Source of the DNA: Bacteroidales bacterium | Lineage (GTDB): Bacteria > Bacteroidota > Bacteroidia > Bacteroidales > F082 | NCBI GenBank assembly: GCA_017394865.1 | Contig: JAFPWT010000009.1 | Span: 186,001 to 250,000, forward strand | DNA length: 64,000 nt | Direction: 5' to 3' | Part shown: piece by piece, positions 43,347 to 51,272 of the stretch | Position numbering within the stretch: position 1 is the first letter of the stretch | Layout: each line of letters opens with the position of its first letter | The notes under the pieces: model-generated | Database searches by the model: none | Seen by the model: only the letters and a program-made list of their open reading frames with translations | What the model was told of the DNA's origin: nothing | Translations under genes and position numbers: made by a program

Positions 43347-45451
43347 TTACGGCGTCCGCCACGATGTTTCGGGGAATAATAACTCGGCTCCTCGTTACGG
43401 GCAGCGCCACGACGACCACGGTTCGATTCACGAGAAGTTCTGGACGAACGTGAAGTCCTAGAAGAACGGGGGCCATCGATGTCATAATCGCTGGAGCGAA
43501 AACCGCTAGAACGGGATTCTTTCTTAGAGCCCGAAGAACGAGTCTCTTTCTTAGAACTAGCGCTCTTCGCCTTCTTGGAATCCTTTTCCTTCTTGGCGCC
43601 GAAGCCTCTTTCTTCATTGCGTTTCTTGCGCGAAGGACGGACATCGTCATCATCGAGGAACACTTCTATGTCATCGAGATGTTCACGCCAGTCAGGGTCG
43701 AGCCACTCATGGCCATCGCGGGAGCGCTCCACTTTGTATTTAGGCTTCTCTTCATCACGATGTTCCTTCTTCTCGCGCTTTTCCTTTCTCTCTCCTTCCG
43801 GAGCTGGAACCTTCTTCTCGCGTTTCGGCTGCTCCTTGGCCACCTCAACATGGATACCCTGAGGGTTCTTCCGAGGATCGGAGAAGCATTCGAGGATCAT
43901 GGGAACGAAGCTCTCCTCCACATCCACATAGGAGTAATCGGGGAAGAGGTCGATCCTTCCGATGGGAATGTTCTTGGTGTGCGTGACATCATTGATTTTG
44001 CCGATGATCTTCTGCGGCAGGATATGATCGTTCTTACCCATGCCATAGTACAGGCGTTTCATGGTTGCATCCATGCGGTCACGTTCTTTCTTACGCTCTT
44101 TTTTGTCTTTCTTTTCAGCGTTCTCATCGACATTAAGATCGACGGCATCCTTGTAATAATCGAGGAAACGGTTGAAATTCAGGGCCACCATACGGGTAAT
44201 CAGTTCTTCGCGGCTCATCCATTCCAGCTTCTTGAAAATGACCGGCAGGTAATCGTCGATGTCCTCGCGGTTGATATCTACATGCTCAATGCGGTCGATA
44301 TGGTTGAACAGTTGCTTCTCGCAGACCTCCTTTCCTGTAGGGATCATCGCTTTTTCAATGGGACGGCCTACAATCTTTTCAATTTGTTTGATCTTATGTT
44401 TCTCACGAAGATGCACCAAACTGATGCAGATACCCCGTTTGTCGGCACGACCCGTACGGCCGCTGCGGTGCACATAGGTCTCGATGTCATCGGGCAAATT
44501 GTAGTTGATGATGTGCGTCAGTTCTTTGACGTCGATACCACGGGCAGCCACGTCGGTGGCAACAAGCAGTTGCAGCGAGCGTTTGCGGAAGTGGTCCATC
44601 ACGTTGTCGCGCATGGCCTGCGAGAGGTCGCCATGAAGGGCGGCAGCATTATAGCCGTCTTGTATGAGGCTGTCGGCAATCTCCTGGGTTTCCAGCTTGG
44701 TACGACAGAAGATGATGCCATAGATGGATGGCGTGTAGTCGATGATGCGTTTCAGCACCGAGTAGCGATCCTTGGCGGCCATCATGTAATAACGGTGGTC
44801 GACGTTGGCTGTGCCTGAGTTACGTTCGCCCACGGCCACCTTCACGGGATCGGTCATATACTTGTTAAGGATGGCTTCCACTTCTTTCGGCATGGTAGCC
44901 GAGAAGAGCATGGTGTTGCGTTCCTTTGGCATGTACTCGAGGATATCGTCAACTTCTTCCTGAAAGCCCATGTTGAGCATCTCGTCGGCTTCGTCGAGGA
45001 TCATGGTGCGGACATTGCTGAAGTCGACTTTGTTACGTCGGATCATGTCGCGCAAACGGCCTGGTGTGGCCACGATGATCTGAGGTTTCTTGGCGAGGTC
45101 CTTGAACTGCAGTTCAATACTAGCGCCACCGTAAACCGGAACGACGAGGATTTCGGGAATGTACTTCGCATAGTTGCGGAGGTCCTTGGTGATCTGCATG
45201 CAGAGCTCACGTGTAGGACAGAGGATCAGCGCTTGCACACAGCGCTGTGAGGAGTCAATCTTCTGAAGCAGGGGCAGTCCGAAAGCGGCTGTCTTGCCTG
45301 TACCCGTCTGGGCAAGGCCGACGAAGTCGACATCTTGCGCCAGCAACACAGGAATCGTTTGTTCCTGTATTGGCATAGGATTCTCGAACCCCAGCTCCCC
45401 AATCGCCTTCAACAGAGCAGAGTCCAATCCAAAATCTGTAAATTGTAACAT
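43343..45451 (-). CDS. DEAD-box RNA helicase (DeaD/CsdA type)
   Basis: A 702-residue helicase. Q motif (ENPMPIQEQTIPVLL), Walker A AQTGTGKTAA (about 42-51), PTRELCMQ, DEAD (LDEADEMLN, about 151-159), SATMP and HRSGRTGRADKRG (about 330-342) form a complete core. A DbpA-type RNA-binding domain (about 480-555, IGRIDLFPDYSYVDVEE) is followed by a Lys/Glu-rich stretch and an Arg/Ser-rich tail (SSRTSRSSRTSRESNRGRRG). Probably acts in ribosome assembly or cold-shock RNA unwinding. First gene of the unit with menA. Confidence 0.95.
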   Translation of the reverse strand: MLQFTDFGLDSALLKAIGELGFENPMPIQEQTIPVLLAQDVDFVGLAQTGTGKTAAFGLPLLQKIDSSQRCVQALILCPTRELCMQITKDLRNYAKYIPEILVVPVYGGASIELQFKDLAKKPQIIVATPGRLRDMIRRNKVDFSNVRTMILDEADEMLNMGFQEEVDDILEYMPKERNTMLFSATMPKEVEAILNKYMTDPVKVAVGERNSGTANVDHRYYMMAAKDRYSVLKRIIDYTPSIYGIIFCRTKLETQEIADSLIQDGYNAAALHGDLSQAMRDNVMDHFRKRSLQLLVATDVAARGIDVKELTHIINYNLPDDIETYVHRSGRTGRADKRGICISLVHLREKHKIKQIEKIVGRPIEKAMIPTGKEVCEKQLFNHIDRIEHVDINREDIDDYLPVIFKKLEWMSREELITRMVALNFNRFLDYYKDAVDLNVDENAEKKDKKERKKERDRMDATMKRLYYGMGKNDHILPQKIIGKINDVTHTKNIPIGRIDLFPDYSYVDVEESFVPMILECFSDPRKNPQGIHVEVAKEQPKREKKVPAPEGERKEKREKKEHRDEEKPKYKVERSRDGHEWLDPDWREHLDDIEVFLDDDDVRPSRKKRNEERGFGAKKEKDSKKAKSASSKKETRSSGSKKESRSSGFRSSDYDIDGPRSSRTSRSSRTSRESNRGRRGAARNEEPSYYSPKHRGGRRK

Positions 45452-45480
45452 GAAAAAATGTTGATGTTTGAAAAGTGCGG

Positions 45481-45488
45481 CAAAAATA
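45481..45488 (-). promoter_or_regulatory. -7 promoter element of the DEAD-box gene
   Basis: TATTTTTG on the minus strand, 29 nt before the start. Confidence 0.65.
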
Positions 45489-45501
45489 CAAAAAATTTCT
45501 C

Positions 45502-45509
45502 TATCTTTG
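45502..45509 (+). promoter_or_regulatory. -7 promoter element of the beta-lactamase-family gene
   Basis: TATCTTTG ends only 9 nt before the ATG at 45519, so the transcript would have almost no 5' leader. Confidence 0.65.
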
Positions 45510-45518
45510 CTTTTTTAA

Positions 45519-46742
45519 ATGAAGAAACGAGTACGCTACATATTAGTCGGACTGGTGTTGGTGGGTCTCATCAGCTTGATGTTAACCCTTTGTAAAGAGA
45601 AACAGCATGGACCCATACCCGAACTGAACATCGACAGTTTATTTGTCGACATAGGCAAAGCCGATGTTGTCAAGCGTACCGCCATGGCCGAGAAGACCTT
45701 CAGGAACATGCACAAGGAGCAAGGACTGAACGGCGTAGTATTGTATGCCGAGGGGGGACAGGTTTTATACCGCGAGGCTTTTGGATGGCGCAACTTAGTC
45801 CGGCAGAAGGACTCCATACATGTCGACGACCAATTCCAACTGGCATCGGTGTCGAAGATGTTCACCGCAGAGGCGATCATGTTGCTTTATTCACAGGGCA
45901 AACTGAGTTATGATGACGACATCACAAAGTACATCCCCGAATTTCCATACCAAGGAATCACCATACGCAATCTATTGAACCACCGCTCCGGCTTGTCGCG
46001 ATATGAGACCTTGGCCGACGAGCACTGGCCCGACCGTGGAGTGCCCGCCTTCAACGACGATATCATCAAGCTCTTCGCTGAGTACCAGCCCGACCCCTAC
46101 AACCAGCCTGATGTCACCTTCCATTACACCAACGTCAACTACGCACTGCTGGCCAGCATCGTGGAGCGTGTCAGCGGACAGCATTTCGAGGACTTCATGA
46201 AAGAACAAATCTTCACTCCGCTGGGCATGGAACGCTCCTACATCTATTCGTTGAGAGGCACCACAAGGTTAAACACCTATGTCGATACCGAAGTACAAGG
46301 ACACGACCTTTTACGTAAGGGGGCTCGGCGAGCGCAGGAAGACTATCTGAACGGCGTGGTCGGCGACAAGGTGATGTACTCCACCGTCGACGACCTGTAT
46401 CGTTTCAGCTTGGCCATCGACTGCCTGCTGTTTCTGCCTGATAGCATCCAACAGGAAGCCTTCAAGCCTGGATCACCGCAATGGAAAAAAGGTGAAAACT
46501 ATGGTTTCGGATGGCGCATGAGCGAGGATCATCCCGGAGTGCTTTATCATTTCGGATGGTGGAAGGGGTACAAATCATATTTCATCAGAGACATAGAGAA
46601 AGGAAGGGTGCTCATCGTACTCACCAACACCAACAGCAGTGCGCTTGGTGATTTACTATGGGATTTCATCAACGACACCACGGTGCAGCTACCTAGCGCA
46701 TGTCCGAACAGAAACATGATTTTGGAAAAAACAGTTTTTTGA
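45519..46742 (+). CDS. Serine hydrolase of the beta-lactamase/class C family
   Basis: A 407-residue protein with an N-terminal membrane helix or signal anchor (about 7-24, VGLVLVGLISLMLTLC; the Cys could be lipidated but the lipobox is weak). The domain has SxxK as ASVSKMFTA (about 109-117), the Tyr motif as YTNVNYALL (about 205-213) and HFGWWKGYKS in place of KTG (about 345-354), as in EstB-like and D-aminopeptidase-like members. The role could be esterase or peptidase; true beta-lactam hydrolysis is not implied. The promoter is unusually close to the start. Confidence 0.9.
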   Translation: MKKRVRYILVGLVLVGLISLMLTLCKEKQHGPIPELNIDSLFVDIGKADVVKRTAMAEKTFRNMHKEQGLNGVVLYAEGGQVLYREAFGWRNLVRQKDSIHVDDQFQLASVSKMFTAEAIMLLYSQGKLSYDDDITKYIPEFPYQGITIRNLLNHRSGLSRYETLADEHWPDRGVPAFNDDIIKLFAEYQPDPYNQPDVTFHYTNVNYALLASIVERVSGQHFEDFMKEQIFTPLGMERSYIYSLRGTTRLNTYVDTEVQGHDLLRKGARRAQEDYLNGVVGDKVMYSTVDDLYRFSLAIDCLLFLPDSIQQEAFKPGSPQWKKGENYGFGWRMSEDHPGVLYHFGWWKGYKSYFIRDIEKGRVLIVLTNTNSSALGDLLWDFINDTTVQLPSACPNRNMILEKTVF

Positions 46743-46781
46743 ATTTTTTTTATAAAAAAGTTGTAGCATATATTTTTTTTG

Positions 46782-46789
46782 TACTTTTG
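46782..46789 (+). promoter_or_regulatory. -7 element of the RNA candidate
   Basis: TACTTTTG with a TTG at 46761-46763 about 18 nt upstream, the usual spacing for the Bacteroidota -33 element. No reading frame of useful length follows. Confidence 0.65.
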
Positions 46790-46792
46790 CAT

Positions 46793-46906
46793 CGGTTCTT
46801 ATCATAATAACCGTCCAACCTGATGGTTGAACTGATGGTTGGTTTTAATGGTTTCATAAATTTTGGTTTTTGGTTCTAGAAAATCCCCGCTTTTGTGGGG
46901 ATTTTC
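46793..46906 (+). ncRNA. Candidate structured small RNA or leader of pgi
   Basis: Behind its own promoter, three hairpins lie in series: CGGTT/AACCG (46793-46813); CCAACC pairing with GGTTGG (46815-46842) or alternatively with GGTTG at 46825-46829, because CTGATGGTTG is repeated exactly 12 nt apart; and a strong terminator stem (46879-46906). No gene is encoded. A second promoter for pgi lies beyond it. It could be a free RNA of about 110-120 nt or an attenuating leader. Confidence 0.5.
46879..46906 (+). terminator. Rho-independent terminator
   Basis: GAAAATCCCC pairs perfectly with GGGGATTTTC around an 8-nt loop, followed by TTGTTTTT. Confidence 0.8.
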
Positions 46907-46917
46907 TTGTTTTTGAC

Positions 46918-46925
46918 TATTTTTG
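46918..46925 (+). promoter_or_regulatory. -7 promoter element of pgi
   Basis: TATTTTTG, 17 nt before the pgi ATG and just downstream of the terminator. Confidence 0.65.
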
Positions 46926-46942
46926 CAACAAATTCCTACGTT

Positions 46943-48277
46943 ATGAAACTAGAACTCACACACACCCATTCCTTCATCAGCAAGGAAGCCATCCAATCTT
47001 TTGAATCCACCGTCGCATCGACTTACAACACTATTTACAACCGCACTGGTGCTGGCAACGATTTCCTTGGCTGGGTCAACCTGCCTTCGGAGATCGACGA
47101 GAGCCTGCTTGCTGACATCGAGAAGACCGCCTTCGAACTGCGCAAGAAGACGGAACTCTTTGTCGTCATTGGCATTGGTGGCTCATACCTAGGCGCCCGC
47201 GCCGTGATTGAAGCCTTACAGAACCATTTTGCACCATTGTCGGGCGAGAAGCCGTTGATTCTGTATGCTGGGCACAACATGAGCGAAGACTACCTTCAGG
47301 AATTGATGGCGATATTGGACAAGAAAGACTATTCGATGGCGGTCATCTCCAAATCAGGCACCACCACCGAACCCGCCATTGCCTTCCGAATTCTGAAACA
47401 GCATATCATTAATAAATATGGCGAAGAGGAGGCTGCTTCACGCATCGTGGCAATCACCGACAAGGCCAAAGGCGCCTTAAAACAATTGGCCAACGTAAAA
47501 GGCTACAAAACCTATATCGTCCCTGATGATGTGGGCGGCCGTTTTTCAGTACTCACCCCTGTGGGACTGCTACCTATCGCCATGGCTGGTATCGATATCC
47601 GTGCCTTGGTGAAAGGCGCCGTCGAGATGGAGAAAATGTGCAAGAGCAACCCCACACTAAATGGCAACATCGTGTCGGAATACGCTGTGGTGCGCCATAT
47701 GATGTACGGCCTTGGCAAGACCAACGAGATCATGGTCAACTACGAGCCACGGCTGGTGTATTTCAGTGAATGGTGGAAGCAACTGTACGGCGAAAGCCAC
47801 GGCAAGGACCACAAGGGCATCTTCCCAGCTTCGGTCACCTTCAGCACCGACTTGCACTCCATGGGACAGTACATCCAAGACGGCTTGCGCAACCTGTTTG
47901 AGACCGTCATCTCCGTGGAAAACGCCAACCACGAATTGCGCATCCCGATGGAAAAAGAGGATCTCGACCAGCTCAACTACATTGCTGGCAAACGCATCTC
48001 GGAGGTAAACCACAAAGCTGAACTTGGCACCATGCTGGCCCACGTTGACGGCGGCGTGCCGGTGATCCGCATCGTCATCCCCGAAGTGTCAGCTTATGTC
48101 CTGGGACAACTCATTTATTTCTTCGAGATGGCCTGCGCCCTGAGCGGCTACATGTTGGAAGTGAACCCCTTCGACCAACCCGGCGTGGAAGCTTATAAGA
48201 AGAACATGTTCGCCCTGCTCGGCAAGAAAGGTTTTGAAGAGAAAACCGAAATGTTAAATAAGAGACTTGGTTTATAA
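46943..48277 (+). CDS. pgi: Glucose-6-phosphate isomerase
   Basis: A 444-residue isomerase of the shorter bacterial type interconverting glucose 6-phosphate and fructose 6-phosphate. Seen are VIGIGGSYLGARAV (about 73-86), the sugar-phosphate SIS site AVISKSGTTTEPA (about 132-144), GGRFSVLTPVGLLP (about 197-210) and EMACALSGYMLEVNPFDQPGVE near the end (about 394-416). The start MKLELTHTHS is chosen because the longer frame begins inside the terminator and promoter region. Monocistronic or followed by the U32 gene. Confidence 0.96.
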   Translation: MKLELTHTHSFISKEAIQSFESTVASTYNTIYNRTGAGNDFLGWVNLPSEIDESLLADIEKTAFELRKKTELFVVIGIGGSYLGARAVIEALQNHFAPLSGEKPLILYAGHNMSEDYLQELMAILDKKDYSMAVISKSGTTTEPAIAFRILKQHIINKYGEEEAASRIVAITDKAKGALKQLANVKGYKTYIVPDDVGGRFSVLTPVGLLPIAMAGIDIRALVKGAVEMEKMCKSNPTLNGNIVSEYAVVRHMMYGLGKTNEIMVNYEPRLVYFSEWWKQLYGESHGKDHKGIFPASVTFSTDLHSMGQYIQDGLRNLFETVISVENANHELRIPMEKEDLDQLNYIAGKRISEVNHKAELGTMLAHVDGGVPVIRIVIPEVSAYVLGQLIYFFEMACALSGYMLEVNPFDQPGVEAYKKNMFALLGKKGFEEKTEMLNKRLGL

Positions 48278-48331
48278 TATGCCCCGAAGGGCAACCTATC
48301 CTAACCCAGAGCACCACCTGGGGATTTCAGA

Positions 48332-49567
48332 ATGAAGAAAAAAATCGAAATCATGGCGCCGGTAGGGTCTTACGAAGCCCTATCTGCCGCTATCCAAGCC
48401 GGTGCCGGAAGCGTGTACTTCGGCATCGGCAAACTAAATATGCGTTCACGGTCGGCAAAAAACTTCACTTTGGACGACCTAAGGCAACTCGCCGAGACCT
48501 GTAATGAACACGGCGTGAAGAGCTACGTCACCGTAAATACTGTGATTTACGACGAAGAGATGGACGAGATGCACCAACTGTTGGATGCCATTAAGGCCAA
48601 CGGCATCTCCGCCATCATCGCCTCCGACCAGAGTGTCATCCAATATGCCCGACAGAACGACATAGAGGTGCACATGTCCACCCAATGCAACATCACCAAC
48701 CTGGAAGCCGTAAAGTACTATTCGCAGTTCGCCGATGTGATGGTGACTGCCCGTGAGCTGAACATCGACCAAGTGAAGCATATCACTGAGGAAATCGAGC
48801 GTCAACAAATCCGCGGGCCACATGGAAACCTGGTGCGCATCGAGGTGTTTTGCCACGGCGCCTTGTGCATGGCCATCTCGGGAAAATGCAACCTCAGCCA
48901 GGATATCTATAATTCCTCCTCCAACCGAGGGGCATGCATGCAACTCTGTCGTCGCGGCTACGACGTCAAGGAGCGAGAGGAGGGCTATGAGTTGACTTTG
49001 GACAACGAATACATCATGTCGCCCAAGGATCTATGTACTTTACCTTTTTTGGATAGAGTTTTGGACGCCGGCGTCGAAGTGTTGAAGATCGAAGGCCGGG
49101 GCCGCTCACCGGAATACACCAAGATGACCGTGGAAGTCTATCACGAAGCGGTGAAAGCCATTCAGGAAGGGAGTTTCACCCAAGAGAAGATCGATGCCTG
49201 GATGGAACGGCTGAAGAGCGTCTATAACCGAGGCTTCTGGGATGGCTATTACCTAGGTCGCCGCACCTTCGAATGGTCCAAGCAATACGGCTCACAGGCT
49301 ACCCAAACCAAGCTCTTCATCGGCCAAGTGACCAACTACTTCAGTAAGATTGGCGTTGCAGAGATTCGGGTGGAGACCCATGACCTCAACATCGACGACC
49401 CCATTATGATCATCGGACCCACCACGGGTGTCTACGAAGACAGCATCCGTGAGATCCGTTTGGATGACGGTCCCGTGCCGAGGGCGGTCAAGGGAGATTT
49501 GTGTTCCATCCCGGTGAAGGAGGTGGTCCGGAGAGGTGATAAGGTTTATAAGATAGTGGAAAGTTAA
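48332..49567 (+). CDS. Peptidase U32-family protein, TrhP/YegQ-like
   Basis: A 411-residue U32 protein. It starts with IMAPVGSYEALSAAIQAGA (about 7-25) and has the Fe-S cysteine block in EVFCHGALCMAISGKCNLS (about 168-186) continuing to RGACMQLCRRGYD (about 194-206). The C-terminal barrel ends in VVRRGDKVYKIV. In E. coli and Bacillus relatives act in tRNA U34 hydroxylation from prephenate or in 23S rRNA hydroxylation; protease activity is not supported. The 54 nt before it contain only small weak hairpins. Confidence 0.92.
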   Translation: MKKKIEIMAPVGSYEALSAAIQAGAGSVYFGIGKLNMRSRSAKNFTLDDLRQLAETCNEHGVKSYVTVNTVIYDEEMDEMHQLLDAIKANGISAIIASDQSVIQYARQNDIEVHMSTQCNITNLEAVKYYSQFADVMVTARELNIDQVKHITEEIERQQIRGPHGNLVRIEVFCHGALCMAISGKCNLSQDIYNSSSNRGACMQLCRRGYDVKEREEGYELTLDNEYIMSPKDLCTLPFLDRVLDAGVEVLKIEGRGRSPEYTKMTVEVYHEAVKAIQEGSFTQEKIDAWMERLKSVYNRGFWDGYYLGRRTFEWSKQYGSQATQTKLFIGQVTNYFSKIGVAEIRVETHDLNIDDPIMIIGPTTGVYEDSIREIRLDDGPVPRAVKGDLCSIPVKEVVRRGDKVYKIVES

Positions 49568-49588
49568 AAGTGGAGAGTGTAAAGTTAT
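49565..49588. repeat. Filler repeat between the U32 and PHP genes
   Basis: GTTAAAAGTGGAGAGTGTAA-type sequence, of the same word family as the nqrA insert. It spans the whole 19-nt gap and reaches the first codon of the PHP gene. Confidence 0.45.
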
Positions 49589-50390
49589 GCAAAACTACAA
49601 CCTTCATACACACAGCATTTATTCTGATGGAAAGTCCACACCGCGTGAACATGTGGAAGAGGCTATCCGTCAGGGATTGGTAAAACTGGGGTTTTCGGAG
49701 CATGGTCCCCTACCCTTTGACAATAATTTCTCCGTGAAGGCGGAGCGGATGCCTGAATACTTGGCAGAGATTGGGCGGTTGAAAGAGGAGTTTAAAGATA
49801 AACTAGATATACTAGAGGGACTAGAGGTGGATTATATTCCTGGGGTTTCGGAGACGTTTGCCGTGACCAAGGAGAAGTACAATTTGGATTATCTGATTGG
49901 CGGGGTCCATCTGGTAGGGCATTCAGCCAATCCCGAGGAGTTATGGTTTATCGACGGCCCCAAGTGGGAAATTTACGATGAGGGGTTGCAGAAGTTTTTC
50001 AATGGTGACATCCGTCGAGCGGTGCGTTGTTTCTTTGAGCAGACCAACGAGATGATCGAGCATGAAGAATTCGATATCATTGCGCATTTCGATAAAATCA
50101 AGATGCATAACCGCGAGCGATATTTCCACGAGGACGAGCCCTGGTATCGCAAACTGGCTTTGGAGACGCTTGACCTGATTCATCAGAAGGGTTTGACCAT
50201 GGAGATCAACACCCGTGGCATCTACAAGAAACGCTACAACGGCTTCTACCCTTCCCCTTGGTTGATGGTCGAAGCACATAAAATGGGCATTCCAGTGATT
50301 ATTTCAAGCGACGCACATCATTACAGTGAGCTTTCGCTGGAATTCGAATCCGCAGAAAGAACTCTTGCTCAGTGCACTGAGCTGGCCTAG
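49587..50390 (+). CDS. PHP-domain histidinol-phosphatase-type hydrolase
   Basis: A 267-residue PHP-domain phosphoesterase. Metal-site motifs are LHTHSIYSDG (about 5-14), GFSEHGPLP (about 35-43), LEGLEVDYIPG (about 76-86), HFDKIK (about 167-172) and SSDAHH (about 243-248). Its length and the KYNLDYLIGGVHLV line match HisJ/HisK histidinol phosphatases. There are no his genes nearby, so a generic sugar-phosphate or nucleotide phosphatase role is also possible. Confidence 0.88.
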   Translation: MQNYNLHTHSIYSDGKSTPREHVEEAIRQGLVKLGFSEHGPLPFDNNFSVKAERMPEYLAEIGRLKEEFKDKLDILEGLEVDYIPGVSETFAVTKEKYNLDYLIGGVHLVGHSANPEELWFIDGPKWEIYDEGLQKFFNGDIRRAVRCFFEQTNEMIEHEEFDIIAHFDKIKMHNRERYFHEDEPWYRKLALETLDLIHQKGLTMEINTRGIYKKRYNGFYPSPWLMVEAHKMGIPVIISSDAHHYSELSLEFESAERTLAQCTELA

Positions 50391-50409
50391 CTTATCGAGC
50401 TCGATAAGC
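50390..50409. repeat. 20-bp perfect palindrome at the end of the PHP gene
   Basis: GCTTATCGAG is followed by its exact complement CTCGATAAGC, starting at the last base of the stop codon. No T run follows on the plus strand. Confidence 0.6.
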
Positions 50410-50419
50410 CAACAAAAAA

Positions 50420-50444
50420 CCCCACCGGTACATGCCCGGTGGGG
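50420..50444 (-). terminator. Rho-independent terminator of the DUF177-rpmF unit
   Basis: CCCCACCGG pairs with CCGGTGGGG around 7 nt. On the minus strand six T follow the stem. It lies 32 nt after the rpmF stop. Confidence 0.85.
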
Positions 50445-50476
50445 AAAAACAATATAAAGATTATGAAAAAAATCCG

Positions 50477-50662
50477 TTATTGCTTAGCGGCCATAAGCTG
50501 CTTGCCTTTGTAATAAAGGTCGCCGTCCACATAGTAAGCTCTGTGTCTGACGTGCATGGTGCCGGTGACGGGATCGACGGTCACGTTCGGAGTTTCAGCC
50601 TTGTAATGTGTTCTTCTCTTTGCGCCTCTGGTGTGAGACTGTCTACGTTTAGGATGTGCCAT
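50477..50662 (-). CDS. rpmF: 50S ribosomal protein L32
   Basis: A 61-residue ribosomal protein with the invariant start MAHPKRRQSHTRGAKRRTH. It contains no cysteine, so it is the zinc-independent form: where zinc-binding L32 has CPxCG pairs this has DPVTGTMH and YYVDGDLYY. It follows its usual partner, the DUF177 gene, by 33 nt and ends at a clear terminator. Confidence 0.97.
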   Translation of the reverse strand: MAHPKRRQSHTRGAKRRTHYKAETPNVTVDPVTGTMHVRHRAYYVDGDLYYKGKQLMAAKQ

Positions 50663-50695
50663 TTTACTTTTATTTTAAAATGTTAAACCGTTTGT

Positions 50696-51217
50696 TTAAT
50701 TATCTTCAAGCTTCACGTCCTTCAATGCCGCCCACCGGGGATCCGTCGTGGTTTCCTCATCCGAGGGTTCCTCGTCGTGTGAAAGCATCGCCAGAACCTC
50801 TGGGTTGCACTCACCTTCAGGATGGACCCGGTAGATCGGTATCGAGAGGATGATGTATTCATAAATCAAAGAACGTATATCGTAGGCGTGCTCCTCAGCA
50901 GGCACTACGACCACGTCGTCTGACTCCTCGACTCCTTCGGCACCGAACTTGATGTAAAACACCTGCTCGCTCTGGATCGGGATGAAGAACTCGTCGGCGC
51001 ATCGGTCGCAGGGAACGAGGACCTTGCCTTCCACATGGAAATTCAAAGTCATCATCAACTCTTCCCTCAGCACTTCCAGATCCACCGTCACCGCCGCATG
51101 CTTCACCTCGGAATAATCCATATCGGCAAAGAAATCATCCTTGATGTCGAATTTAAAGCTGTGGACACCAAGGGCGAGGCCGCTGACGGGGATCAAGAAT
51201 TCGTTTTCCTTTTCCAT
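50696..51217 (-). CDS. DUF177/YceD-family protein
   Basis: A 173-residue acidic protein of the DUF177 (YceD) family, recognised by the CxxC block LVPCDRCADEFFIPI (about 96-110) and the acidic C-terminal part. YceD in plants and bacteria is linked to 23S rRNA accumulation, and the gene nearly always precedes rpmF, as here. Promoter TATTTTTG at 51239-51246. Confidence 0.93.
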   Translation of the reverse strand: MEKENEFLIPVSGLALGVHSFKFDIKDDFFADMDYSEVKHAAVTVDLEVLREELMMTLNFHVEGKVLVPCDRCADEFFIPIQSEQVFYIKFGAEGVEESDDVVVVPAEEHAYDIRSLIYEYIILSIPIYRVHPEGECNPEVLAMLSHDEEPSDEETTTDPRWAALKDVKLEDN

Positions 51218-51238
51218 TTTGCCTTAAAATCGGGCTGC

Positions 51239-51246
51239 AAAAATAC
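51239..51246 (-). promoter_or_regulatory. -7 promoter element of the DUF177-rpmF unit
   Basis: TATTTTTG on the minus strand, 21 nt before the start. Confidence 0.68.
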
Positions 51247-51272
51247 AATATTTTTTTTGAATACGAATTTTT

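Noticed and set aside
43679..44818. 379-residue plus-strand frame opposite the DEAD-box helicase
   Set aside because: Long only because of codon bias of the real gene, which has all helicase motifs.
48278..48331. Small hairpins (GCCCC-GAA-GGGC type) between pgi and the U32 gene
   Set aside because: Stems too short and no T run; no riboswitch pattern.
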